Shown here: piece after piece, positions 10,745 to 23,093 of the stretch | Layout: every line of letters begins with the position of its first letter | Numbering within the stretch: the stretch's first letter is position 1 | Program-made: the position numbers and the translations under genes | Notes under the pieces: model-generated | Databases searched by the model: none | Told to the model about the DNA's origin: nothing | The model's input: only the letters and a program-made list of their open reading frames with translations | Origin: Hirudinaria manillensis | Taxonomy: Eukaryota > Annelida > Clitellata > Hirudinida > Hirudinidae | DNA: 64,000 nucleotides | Direction: 5' to 3' | Assembly: GCA_034509925.1 (NCBI GenBank) | Contig: CM067532.1 | Coordinates: 6,040,142 to 6,104,141 of the forward strand

Positions 10745-13700
10745 TTAAGCTCCACATTCACAAATGTGATCATTTACCTCATCAGATGCCATGTTTTTCT
10801 GAGTTCCAAGCAAAGATTCCCTCATGTGTTCAATGATTTCGTTATCTTCCTCATTTGCAAGGTCTTTTTCAAACAAAAGCCCCCCTACGAGGTCTCTATT
10901 TATTTTTTGATTCGTTAAAAATGACTTCCCCAAAATTCTCGAAGACGCGACGAATTTTTCAATAGGAGTTCTGCTCCATGGCTCAGGAAGGCTTAAGTTT
11001 TTAGGAAACTGAAACAGTTTTGCAGACTTAATCAGATGTTCTCTGTTATTCATTAAGTTCCCAAAGGCTTGCAAAGTGGATCTGTTTGGAGGAAGCAGTG
11101 GAATATTTCTGGGATGTTCTCTGTTTTGTTCAGAAACTGGCAACTTTAGAGCCTGTTTGTTAATTGTTAATGGCAATGTTAATTGCAAATTAATAACTTA
11201 CACCTAGTGCTTATAAATAATATTTTAAATTATATATTAAGTAATATATAATTATAATTAAGCAATATGTAATACATATATACATATAAACATACTTAAA
11301 GTAATGAATAGTTATAATATAATTATGTATTAAGCAAAAGCTCACATTTTCAAGCAAACCCAGGAACTTTGCTTCAATTTCATTGCTGAAACCAGGTTTT
11401 GACTTTTGCTTAGACTTGTATTCATCAAAGATTCCTAGAATCACAATAAGAAATATAAACTACAAAAAGACCAAACAACACATTGGGCCAAGTAAAAAAA
11501 AAAGTTTGGAAATCAAAATGCTTACTTTTTTTGCTAATTCTGGCATACAATTCAGAGATTTCAACATCAATGGATCCCTCTGTTTTCTTCGATATTTCTT
11601 AAAGAGTCAATAACCAATGAGTCAGTATTTATTGGAAATATAATATTCAATAATTAATCAATACCTGTGCCAGTTTTTCCAGGTGTTTGCTTGTCTGCAC
11701 CTGCTTTACTTGTATTGGCTTTTGTTGTTTTATTCTTTGATTTCTCCTGGGAGTTGATTACTTCTTCATCTGAGCTCAAACTAATTTCACTTTCAGAAAT
11801 ATCCTCATCTACTACATAAGATTTATTTAGTGATCTTTTTCTTAGTGAGTAGGACTGCTACAAATAAAATTGCAAAAAAAAAATCAAAAAGACAATAAAA
11901 AAATATGAAAAATTTAAAAGACAATTGCTTACCGATGGTTTAACATCTGTATGACACTTTCTGTAAGTGTTTACGTGCGGATTTCTCGGCGTTCGTTTAC
12001 AGTGTCCTTTTGGAGCTTCTAAGTCTTGGTTTGAACCTAAGATGAAGAAATATTTATGGAATCAGGTCTTAAAAATTCAAAATCTAGTAATATAATAAAT
12101 GCAATAGCATACTTTCAGTATCTGCAGTTATACAACTTTCCTGGGAATCCTATAAAATCAAATCACAAATCAGATTATAATTATAACAAGTTAAAAAAAA
12201 CCTTCAATAACGAGATTACTTTGGCTTTATCCTTTTCCTACAAAAAAAATTCATTTATTAGCAAATATTAAAAAAGATGAAGAATTTAATATGTTAAAAA
12301 TAAACTATAAAGTACCCTTTGTTCGTAATGTATGAGTCTTTTGTATCTGATTAATATCTGGTTATCCGATCGGTTAGGCAAAAACTCGGCAGATATCTTA
12401 GACCACTGGCCCTCTGAAAATTTTATTTAGAAATTTAACAATGTTATAAAAATGAATGTTTTGCAACCATTCAATATAAAGATAGCTACAGATTCAAAGT
12501 CCTGCTATGTTATTACGATGAATAATTAGCATTAATAATTTAAACAAAAATAGAAATGATAAAGTTATAGCCATAAGTAAGAGAATAAAGCAACTCTTAA
12601 AGCATGCATAGTATATTGCTTATTCCATAATAAAACTAAAAAGTGGCAATGCAGGTTACAAACTCAATGCACAACAACTACCTCTCATTCGCTAACTTGA
12701 CATATAAAAACTCAGTTGATGTTAACTTATGCTAGTCCAAGTTATAATACAAAATTGATACCAGGATTTGACAAATAATTCAAAAAAAGACATTAAATAA
12801 ATTACTTAATCCATGTATCTTGATAGCTTTCCACAGTATGTTGTCTTCGTCCCGGCTCCAAAATCCAGCCTTCCAACATTTGTCTAATGAATTTTTATAC
12901 CTGTTTGAACATGCAAACAATAATACAAAATGCAAGAATATATAATGTCACATCCAATGCATTTATGACAAGACTAACCTATCCCTGCATTGAGCACTGG
13001 TTTTGCCTGGGACATATTTGGCAATCTTCATCCAATTATTACCAAATACTTTATAAGCCTCAATTAATTTCTGTAAATTAAAAAAATGTTTCTTATAATT
13101 CAAAACATCATGAGAATTAATAAGCTATTTAAAAAAATGTGTGCCATACCTGATCTAAGTCACGATGCCATCTGGATCTGTAGGAGAACCTTGGCTTCAG
13201 CTTATTCCAACGATGTGCACATTCTTCAGCAGTCTTTGTTATTACAATTTTTGAAACTGAAATAAAAAACAAACATGAGCAACCAGCTCACTCCTTAATT
13301 TAGCTATGATCGTAAAACCACTCCAAAGCCCACCTTTTGTCCAATTTATTTCTGCATTATTCTTTGAATACTTAGATACAACTTTCTCCAATGTCCTATC
13401 TTCCATGGTTGACCATTTTCTAAAACAACCAGTTACATAAAAAAATCAGTTACACAAGCAATTGGTGCATTCAAAATATGATACTCACTTCTGGAGGACA
13501 GGATTAAATTTGGTCTGGTATCTTTTCATACATAAGAAAGCACTTCTACCAGTCTGAAATGATTACAGAGTAAATATTGCAAACATTATCTAATTGCATA
13601 TTTTGTAATTAAATGGACAAAAATTTTAAATAGACTAACTAGAACAGATGATAAACATTAAGCATCATTAGAGTTACTAAGTCATGCAATCATAGTGTCA

Positions 13701-15544
13701 AGTACCAATTTGTACCCACCCCAAGTAATTCAGCAATTTTGTCCCAATTCCTCCCCTCAAACTGTTCTGAAAGTTTAACAAGAGTTGAATCTTCTTCTTG
13801 AGTCCATTTGGATTTGTTAATCATAGGATGAGCAACATTCTTCCAAAAGTTCCTGCAATTTTCTGCTGTCCTTTGTTCTTTCAACTGAAAACAAAATGAC
13901 ATGAAACATTTTTTCTTGCTTTCATTATTTATCATTTCAAAGTTTAAGCTATTAAAACTCACATCAATCGTAGAAATCTTTAGCCAATCAATTTCATCAC
14001 TGTCTTCTGGCAGTCCATATACCTTATCTGTGTTGTTCCTACAAATTATTTATATATACATATGCAATACATATCAACCAGAACAAGATGTATCTCATAA
14101 ACTATTTCTGACTTCCAATACACTCACTTAATTTCAATCATGGCTTGGTCAATAGCATTTAAACTTTTCTCTAGCTTTCTTTTTTCTTTACTTCCATCAA
14201 TTGCATCATCATACTTTGTGTATTCAATCTGCCTCCTGAATTAGTATATAATATCACTTAAAATTAATTTAAATTAAACATTAAAAATGAAGTTCATTGA
14301 AAGATATAATTACCTATTCAGAAGAGGTCGGAGTTTCCTCTGCTGGATATCATTTTTCACAGATTCCATCAAAATGTCATTGTCTTCAATAGTCCCTAAA
14401 TATTACAAAAGTTGCTAAACATTAAAGCAATGAAATATTAAAAAAAGTTGACACAATAAGACAGACAAGCGTGAAAACACTTACATGGCTTGGATGGCCT
14501 CGTAAAAGCACCAACTTCTTGCGATGCATTCTTAGCAATTGTGTCAGGGTTTGGCTTTGGATACTGCAAAGATTAATCCAACTTGTCATATTTGCCAAAA
14601 TTATACAATAATAATATTTAAGAAAAAGAGTTTTTCTGACCGATCCCTCAAAATCTTTGAAGTATGGTTTCCCAAAAAGAGTCAATGCTCTCCTCTTAAA
14701 TGGAATTTCTGAATCTGCATCATTAGAATTTCTTAACTCAGTCTGTAAGCAACAAGACGTCATATATTATATACTTGATGTTAAACCCATTTAACACACG
14801 ATGGTTTGAGTGAGGTACAAGATGGTTTAGCTAACATCATTACTTTTATTATTATTATTATTACCGAAAACCTACCTGTTGGCGCTTGTTTTGTTCAAGA
14901 GCCACTGAGATGACAGCTAGGATTGATCCCACTTGTGACTGATTTTTCCTATTTGAAGCCAATGATAATGCGAGTAGATCAACTGGCGCCTAATAATAAA
15001 AACATAATTATTTCTCGTCTGGATAGAGATGTAAGCGCAAGAAAAATAATAATGAGTATAAATTTATGATGCTGATTTTGAAAATCTTAGTTCAAGTAAA
15101 GATTATTGGATTAAGAGTTATACTTACAGGAGTTCCATCATAATTCAAATTTGAATCCAACTTCAGTGTTGGTGAAAGGATCTTGCTGATAGCTAAAAAA
15201 TATTAATCAGGATATGAATAAGTATATTGAAAAATTTTATCAACTTGAAATAATATAGAAATTTGAACATATTGAAATATTTAAAAGCACCATAAACTGA
15301 TTAGCATCACAGCCCAAGAATTTAGAATTCTAGACTATCCAAAATTATGCAAACAAAAATTTTAAAATAAGAAGTCACCTTTATCAATTGACTCTCCCTC
15401 ATCGGCGTTTAACTCGGCAGAGTTTGATGAAACATTTGTGGGAATATCGATGACAAGTGAATTTTCGCCAAATTCAACATCAGCTTGCCGTAACTTGGCT
15501 ATCTCACTATTAATTATATCAATGTCGTTGTTTGGCATTTCCAT
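10745..15544 (-). CDS. SNAPC4: snRNA-activating protein complex subunit 4 (SNAP190-like, Myb repeats)
   Basis: About 22 short exons on the minus strand encode roughly 830 residues. The start is taken at 15544 (AAAATGG context). Exon 1 ends at 15379 and exon 2 is 15192-15128. The N-terminal third includes the PYFKDFEGS segment (exon at 14641-14752) that precedes the Myb array in SNAPC4 proteins. Successive R2R3-like Myb repeats lie in exons at 13884-13720 (SKWTQEEDSTLVKLSEQF), 13557-13489 (a CMKRYQTKFNP third helix), 13420-13149, 13073-12805 and 12416-12314, that is four to five repeats as expected. The tail is Ser/Lys-rich and ends at 10745. SNAPC4 binds the proximal sequence element of snRNA promoters for Pol II and Pol III. 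The protein is shorter than the human one, mostly in the C-terminal part. It is divergent to the neuropeptide gene. Confidence 0.88.
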
Positions 15545-16799
15545 TTTGCTGTAAATATTTGTAATCAATATTATGACACAAACCTATCTCATATTTTCAT
15601 TGTCAAAACGTAGGCTTTCTCCAAAGATCATGTAACTAAATTAAAATGCGTCACTTAATATTTATTACATTTTGAAATATTAATAGAAAAATACATTGTA
15701 ACATCAATAATAAAATAACTAGTATCGCGTTCAACAACATTTAAAAAACTGACATTTAAAGTTTGAGCTACTGCCAAAAAGTTTAATTAAATAAAATGAA
15801 CTAATAAAAGCGATAATGGCATTTTACGAATAGCGATATATATTTGTAAAGTACATTACATTATTATAGTAATGAATAGAATTTGCAAGGGTCTAAGACG
15901 CGCCCGCAATGAAGTCAGCTAGTCAGCTAAAGAGGTGAAGGACCGGATGAATTCCGCAGAACTCATAGATGTTATAGACCACCGATGTCCGAATTTTTTC
16001 TTGCGGGCCACATTCAGTAAGATAACGCAAACATCTGGGCTATTCACTCGATATGAAGTACATAGTGCTACACAATTTAAGACATAACCTTTATTTTCAC
16101 ACCTGATTTATTCTTCGAGGCAAAATGATTTAATAAGTAATGGACAATGTCACGGCTGTGTTCTAGACTCCAATCCCACGTCAATGCACCTACATAGCAA
16201 GTTCATGAATATTGCCATCGAGTCTGCTGACTCCACTTTGATCATAAAAAATAATATGTAAATTATTTATTTGTACAGTCGTAGAAAAAATGTTGTGGCC
16301 AACATAAGACGTACATTACGTAAGCCTAACTTAAATTAAAACAATAATTATGAAATCCAACATGATCCAGTGTGAGAAAAACCTTAACATAAACAGAATG
16401 TGGTCGTGCTGAGAATTAAAAAAAAAACATTTACTCCAAATGTTTTTCTTGTGCCTGAAAGTCTCCTCAGCTTTTTTGCCAATCCATTCAAAATTCCAAG
16501 TCCATGTTTATTGCCACGGATGCATTAAGGAATATTATCACTGCAAGTAACAAAATGACATAATCGAGCCAATGTTCACGCGCATTCCGCTACAGTAGAT
16601 GTATTTTAGGTTTAATTCTATTTAAAAAAAGTAATAACACATCTAGGACTTCAAGTCACGAAAATGACATAATCGAGCAAATGTCGATCAAAAACTGTCA
16701 ATTGTCGTGATTGACGTTGAATGGTTACGCGTGATTGAAGAAAAATAATAGCCAAGAACTAATATAAACTCTGGACATTCGAAGGCAGAGCGGTAACGG
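15545..16799. other. Divergent intergenic region between SNAPC4 and the neuropeptide gene
   Basis: About 1.25 kb with no gene. It must contain the promoters of both neighbours. A 24-bp motif occurs twice (16552-16575 and 16661-16684), and a TGACGT half-site of CRE type lies near 16711. A TATAAA at 16763-16768 is only about 35 bases before the start codon, so it may not be the functional TATA box. Confidence 0.55.
16552..16684 (+). promoter_or_regulatory. Duplicated 24-bp motif upstream of the neuropeptide gene
   Basis: Two direct copies at 16552-16575 and 16661-16684 share the core AAAATGACATAATCGAGC and differ by one base over 24. They lie 225 and 116 bases before the neuropeptide start codon. 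The spacing and the near identity suggest paired binding sites for a factor (inference). The core TGACATAA resembles bZIP-type sites. Confidence 0.35.
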
Positions 16800-18272
16800 A
16801 TGAAAATGGAGAATTATCTGGTCTCACTTATTTTGTGCCTTGCTCTGAGTAGCGCAGTCTGTCTAAGCGCCCCAACAAGTAATATTAATGAATTTTTAAA
16901 TCAGAAATGAACGTTGCGTAAAAGCAAATTAACGATTTCTTGAAACGCAGACAAAGAGTTAGAAACAAGAGCACTGCTCGGGGACACTCTAGGTGGACTG
17001 CAAAATCTTGCCGATTTGGACGTTGCCGGAAAAAGGGTCTTGACACTGGGCAAAAGAGATCTCTTGAGCGGTCTGCTTGATGGAACAGAGAACCTTGCCG
17101 ATTTGGACGTTGCTGGTAAAAGGGTCTTGACACTGGGCAAAAGAGACCTCTTGAGCGGTCTCCTTGATGGAACAGAGAACCTTGCCGATTTGGACGTTGC
17201 TGGTAAAAGGGTCTTGACACTGGGCAAAAGAGATCTCTTGAGCGGTCTGCTTGATGGAACAGAGAACCTTGCCGATTTGGACGTTGCTGGTAAAAGGGTC
17301 TTGACACTGGGCAAAAGAGATCTCTTGAGCGGTCTGCTTGATGGAACAGAGAACCTTGCCGATTTGGACGTTGCTGGTAAAAGGGTCTTGACACTGGGCA
17401 AAAGAGATCTCTTGAGCGGTCTGCTTGATGGAACAGAGAACCTTGCCGATTTGGACGTTGCTGGTAAAAGGGTCTTGACACTGGGCAAAAGAGATCTCTT
17501 GAGCGGTCTCCTTGATGGAACAGAGAACCTTGCCGATTTGGACGTTGCTGGTAAAAGGGTCTTGACACTGGGCAAAAGAGATCTCTTGAGCGGTCTGCTT
17601 GATGGAACAGAGAACCTTGCCGATTTGGACGTTGCTGGTAAAAGGGTCTTGACACTGGGCAAAAGAGACCTCTTGAGCGGTCTCCTTGATGGAACAGAGA
17701 ACCTTGCCGATTTGGACGTTGCTGGTAAAAGGGTCTTGACACTGGGCAAAAGAGATCTCTTGAGCGGTCTGCTTGATGGAACAGAGAACCTTGCCGATTT
17801 GGACGTTGCTGGTAAAAGGGTCTTGACACTGGGCAAAAGAGATCTCTTGAGCGGTCTGCTTGATGGAACAGAGAACCTTGCCGATTTGGACGTTGCTGGT
17901 AAAAGAGTCTTGACATTGGGCAAAAGAGATCTCTTGAGCGGTCTGCTTGATGGAACAGAGAACCTTGCCGATTTGGACGTTGCTGGTAAAAGGGTCTTGA
18001 CACTGGGCAAAAGAGATCTCTTGAGCGGTCTGCTTGATGGAACAGAGAACCTTGCCGATTTGGACGTTGCTGGTAAAAGGGTCTTGACACTGGGCAAAAG
18101 AGATCTCTTGAGCGGTCTCCTTGATGGAACAGAGAACCTTGCCGATTTGGACGTTGCTGGTAAAAGGGTCTTGACACTGGGAAAAAGAGATCTCTTGAGC
18201 GGTCTGCTTGATGGAACAGAGAACCTTGCCGATTTGGACGTTGCCGGTAAAAGGGTCTTGACTCTTGGCTAA
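16800..18272 (+). CDS. Tandem-repeat neuropeptide precursor (VLTL-amide and a 19-residue amidated peptide)
   Basis: Two exons: 16800-16878 and 16951-18272. They are separated by a 72-bp phase-1 intron and encode about 466 residues. Exon 1 is almost entirely a signal peptide (M-K-M-E-N-Y followed by LVSLILCLALSSAV) with likely cleavage near Cys-Leu-Ser-Ala. Exon 2 has a short spacer ending in Glu-Thr-Arg, a diverged first peptide (ALLGDTLGGLQNLADLDVA), then fourteen units of 29 residues. Each unit is DLLSGLLDGTENLADLDVA-GKR followed by VLTL-GKR. Gly-Lys-Arg is the classical signal for dibasic cleavage and C-terminal amidation, so the predicted products are fifteen copies of a 19-residue amidated acidic peptide and fifteen of VLTL-amide. 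The last copy ends in Gly at the stop codon, which still allows amidation. I do not recognise the family. Secretion by neurons or gland cells is inferred. Confidence 0.9.
17057..18269 (+). repeat. 87-bp tandem repeat array, 14 units
   Basis: Each unit starts near AGA-GA(T/C)-CTC-TTG-AGC. The period is exactly 87 bp, so every frame stays in register and both strands appear open throughout. I see only synonymous differences between units: GAT or GAC, CTG or CTC, AGG or AGA, CTG or TTG, GGC or GGA. Units 2 and 8 share one variant pair and units 6 and 13 share another, which suggests duplication of a block of six or seven units. Confidence 0.95.
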
Positions 18273-18385
18273 AGACCTCTTGCAACTTTTTCTGGAAAAC
18301 GGACCCTTTACAATATGAATATTTATTCATTAAATTCTTTTAAATTCAATGTTATGCAATGGCATGTAAGTCATGCTGGTCAAAG

Positions 18386-18391
18386 AATAAA
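18386..18391 (+). promoter_or_regulatory. Polyadenylation signal of the neuropeptide gene
   Basis: An AATAAA hexamer 114 bases after the stop codon, in the short AT-rich 3' flank. It is the first canonical signal downstream. Confidence 0.5.
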
Positions 18392-19850
18392 CTTTGGCAG
18401 TTTCAGATTTCGTTTTGTATTGAAATCGCCTAAATGATTTTAGAATCGAACTGTAATTGTCTGCTATTTCTGGTACTAAATTCAGTTAAGTTATTGCCTT
18501 AATCGGAAAATGGATTTATCGATTGAAACAAAAAACATTAAGACCTAGTCTTAGAAATTAAATTAAATCAGAAAATAAATTCTCAAAGCAATTTTCTTCA
18601 TGCGAGATTTCTTCAAGGTATGCAGATATATCTAGATGACATATGACTTGGCTTAACTTAATTATAATTTATTGTCGTTTATGAAGAATAATGCCTGCGT
18701 AATATACTACTCTTTTTCAAATCAATAACCAAATTTTGAAAGTGCTATTTTAAATATTTTTATTGAATCTGATAACACGCTCCCTCCGTTTTAAAATATT
18801 CAAAAAGCCATCTTCTCTTGTGCTGAAATATTTAGATCTCCCGTTGCCTTCTTGTATAATTTACATCCCTGCCCTTTGGAACTGCTTTGGCAGCTTCAAA
18901 CCCGATGGTGGTAAATCTTCCCCCTCGTGAATATTTTGAAGGCCTTTGTGCTTTCCCTTATCTCGAGATTTGTTTGTCTACAGCTTCTCAGTCTCTCTCA
19001 TAACTTAGATTCCCCAAACCCTTAACATGCAGTCCCATTCGTGGTTTTGCTGTCTTCACAGTTTCAACGCTTTCTAGAAACGAAAAGACTCACATATCGA
19101 CAGCTTGGGATTCATGAATTTGAAGAACGTCGTTTCTGGATTTCCCCAACAGAACATGAAGTAAAAGGCAACACTTTTCCACTTGCGAGTAATGATTGAA
19201 AAGTGGTTCAATACATCCAACAATTTAAATAACGAACACCTAAGTCATAAACTGCAAACGTCTTCGTAGAACATGTACATTTTAAGAGAATTTATGACCA
19301 AGGTTTTCCATCTGCTAAACCAAGGTTTTGTAGTCCAAAGAAATCATTAAAAAAAAACTTGGATGAAAGTATCTACTAACATGCAGATGCCTGCAGTGAG
19401 ATACAGATGAAGTAATTTAATCTGACTTAGTTAGAAATAATAATGAAAATAACTCAAAAAGCCATGATCAACATCTCACAATTGCCTAACCTGGAACAAT
19501 CTAAAAATCAGAGCAAGACTTTGACTATAGTTTATAAATTCAAATAATGGTTCACAATATTTCTCGGCCAAGTCCTCGACTTGCTCCTACGCTTGAGAAA
19601 CGAATACCCCACCAGAGACTAAACAAACTTAGTGAGACTACAATAGGAAAGCATCCTGGCTCACATAATAAACTTCTGGATGGAATTATCCACCATCGAG
19701 TGCTTGGCTCAATTGTGAAAACAGATGAGCATGGATGTCATCTGATGGGAACATAAAACTGAGTTTGATTAAACATCAACTGTAAGCAAATATGCAGCAA
19801 AGTGTCTCGAACAAAAATATTTCTCTACATCAAATCAAGACATTTGTGCC
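18392..19850. other. Convergent intergenic region
   Basis: About 1.45 kb between the neuropeptide gene and the HECTD1 stop codon. It holds the HECTD1 3' UTR on the minus strand. I see no further gene or repeat. Confidence 0.5.
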
Positions 19851-22800
19851 TCAGTTCAAGTGAAAGCCTTTTTCCTTCGTAGCAGCAAGCAAGCGTTCTC
19901 TCAGAATTCCTTCCGAGGAATATTCCGGCAGCTTGAGATAGTGGACGCAGGTGTTCACCGATGGATAAGCATTGTCGTCGCAGTCCACTTTCCTGACGAC
20001 AGTGAGACGAGGTTGGAGATTTGCAAGACCGCCCGGTGGCAGGGACGAGCAGCCCGTGGCAAACTGGAGGAATGACTTCCTTTCGTCTCCATTCATGTCG
20101 AGTAAGACATTTATGAGCCTTTGGAAACCAGGGCTAAAAAGAATTTCACAATTTTAAAGAGGATTTTAAGAAAATCATCACAGCTTCAACTAACTTTCAA
20201 AGCATATGATTGAATACAAAACTTGTGCACATTATTTACAGTATTTCAGCACCAATGTTCCAACCAGTAATAAGAATTTATGATCCAAGATCAAAGGTCA
20301 TATAATATGTTTTACTAGATCATTGAACAATTGGATAACTGATATGAACATATAGTTTTAGCAGCCAAAGAATATGAACAAACTGATCATTGACATTATA
20401 CCTCTCCCTGGTGTATCCCAACTTAGGCTCAGTGTAATTGAGGAAGTCCTCCTTGGTCCACTGCGGATACTGCTCCCCGCACAGGATGGTTTGCAACTCC
20501 CCCGGATTAAATACAAACAACTTCTGCATGGGGAAGACTGCATCAAATCCAGCTAGAAATACAATCAATGACTCAATCAACATAAAAAAAAAATCTTTAT
20601 TAAGTTGCACTTGTACCAAAATAATTAAGACCTCAATATCCCAGATTTATCACTTAAAATTTATATAAACTTATTCATCTTACTTCAAATAACTGCAAAA
20701 CATCAATAAAAATGTACCTCTTAAGGCTTCCATTTGTCTCTTTATTCCAGTTACCAAACAGAAATCAGTGACTAGTTCTATGTATTCTGATATGTTCCCT
20801 ATGGTGACATGCTATCAAAAAACAGATAGTTTCAGTTTATAGATTGCCAAATTCAGATTGTTAAACTTCAAAGAGAAATCTACAGAATAATAAAACCAAT
20901 ATGGCCCTGATGAACATTTAATTAGTTTAGTAATAACATGGTAGCATCTCATCGAAGGTGAGTTAAGTTAAATCTTAATAACAGATTCAAGCAAAAAGAA
21001 ACCTCATGCTCTCCTCCAGGTTTCAGCTCATAGGATTCATAGCCATAAACTCTCGATGAAGGATTGAAAACAAATGTCAACCTGTCAAAATGAAACCAAT
21101 TAGAAGTAATCTATTTGTATTTCTTCAAACTAAACGGTCAACAATCCACAACAGACTCACTCGAGGTCCTCAACTTTTGTTTCATGACCGTCATCAAGAA
21201 ACAGTTGAGACAACAACACGGATTTTTCATCAGACGAGAGCGCGTCGTCATCCAAGATCTGCTGCTTTTTTTGCGACAACTTCATTAATTGGCCCAAAAA
21301 TGTAGCCCTAGTGAAAAGTATTCCACAGATCAATTTTTTTTTCCCCAGAAATTGTTGTAATATAAAAATTGCTATGTATTCCTCAATCAAAATAGCTCTA
21401 ACAATATTATTATATTTATTATAGTATCTTGCTCAAATTATAAAACATCTTCTGAATCACACCTGTGTTCATCCATTGTTTTGAAATCATCCATATTCAG
21501 CAAACCCTTGAACCAAGGCTGAACTTCAATATTCAAGCAGCTTTGCTGAACAGAATCACAAGGGGTTGAGAAGTTGCCCCCCTCTGTAGGGGTGAGATCA
21601 TCATCAGGTACCTCGGCTAGAAAATGAGTCGAAGACTGCAGAGGCAAAGCCAGGGAAATTGAGTGTTGTTGATTGTAAGAACTTTGCACGTCTGCCGTGG
21701 GATTTTCAGACGTAGAAACGCGTAATTCTTCTATAGACTGTCGCATGGCGTCACCACTTTTTGCATCCTTACTTAAACCTGGAGATCGAGGAAGTATATT
21801 TTAAGATCGCAGTCGTTTAACGACAACAGAATAAACGTCCAAACCGGAAGTTGAAAACGAAATCTGTCGAAAACCTCCTTGCAAAACGTCGCCCATGCAA
21901 AGCATTTTCAAGAAAGGCCTCGAGAAGGGCATGTCGACGATGCGACCGTCTTGAATGCACTTGGCAAGAAAAGTTCCCATGAAGTGGAACAGGCTCTCGA
22001 TTCTGTCCACGTCGTCTGAATTCTGAGGCAGGGGAGCTGGAAACAACCCACCGCTCCTCTGAACGTAAAAACCGGCAGGTTTAACTCCGTGTCCGATATC
22101 CACCTTTCAAAAAAAAAAAAAATCGATCATAAAATGAGGCTGGCAACTGCTTAATAAAAATTTGGTTCTTGTTTCATAATTTTTTAAAAGTCATAATAAA
22201 GCCTAATAAAGAATGCAAACTTCTCTCTCGAGATCCCTGTGAATATCATCATCATCACATAGCCAAAGGCCTATGGATTTTCTTTGCAGTTCAGCTGCAA
22301 CTAGGGCATAAAACTCAAGTGAAGGTCCAAGCCCTGTTCCCTCTTCCCCTTTGAATTCAATCTAAACAAATAATAATAATAAAGAAATAATATAAAAACA
22401 AGCGATCACTGAACAATTAAAGTATAAATAAAAATGTAAATCAATAAAAATTACCAAAAAATTTAATATAATTTAATGTGTGATTGAAACATTTATAGAA
22501 GAGCATTTGAAATGAAGGAATTAATAAACATTAATAAAGAATTAATAAAACTGCACAAAGCATCATACTGAATGATCGAACAATGCTACAACGAGTCTCC
22601 AAAACCTCCCCGAAAACTGAAACCAAAACCAACCTCAAGGACGGACTTCCTGCCCGCATGGTGCTTCATGACCTGCATCGCCCACTGCATCAGAGAATCG
22701 TCTCTCGTCACCGAAACTCTTTCGTGCTTCAGTCGTCCTATCCTGAAGTCCTGAGAGTCGTCTCTTCTCATTCCGGTTCTGTTTCTGTCCAGTTGGGCAT

Positions 22801-23044
22801 CCCTCTTGTTTTGCAGCCACACTATGGCTCTGGTCGGAGATAATTTATAACCATTTATGCATTGCATGTTGCCAGGAAGGATCTCAATTGAAAGTCAAAC
22901 GTGGCAGTTTATTTCAAATAATGAAGTTGACCAAATGAACATTACCAGAATGGATAATCTTTACTTTTGTAAATTGTTATAAAATTAAAGTTAGAGTCCT
23001 AATAAAATCTAAAAGTGAAGATAAGCTAATGAGAAGGAACAGGC

Positions 23045-23093
<49 letters not shown>

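Noticed and set aside
16763..16768. TATAAA as the TATA box of the neuropeptide gene
   Set aside because: A start site 25-30 bp downstream would leave almost no 5' UTR before the ATG at 16800, so it is not claimed as a promoter.
17057..18269. CRISPR-like array of regular repeats
   Set aside because: The units are directly contiguous with no spacers, and the array is coding sequence in a eukaryotic genome.
16885..18330. Long minus-strand ORF of 481 codons (and another of 398) across the repeat array
   Set aside because: Because the repeat is 87 bp, a multiple of three, any frame lacking a stop in one unit stays open throughout. The plus frame has a signal peptide, a spliced first exon and Gly-Lys-Arg sites, so the minus frames are shadows.
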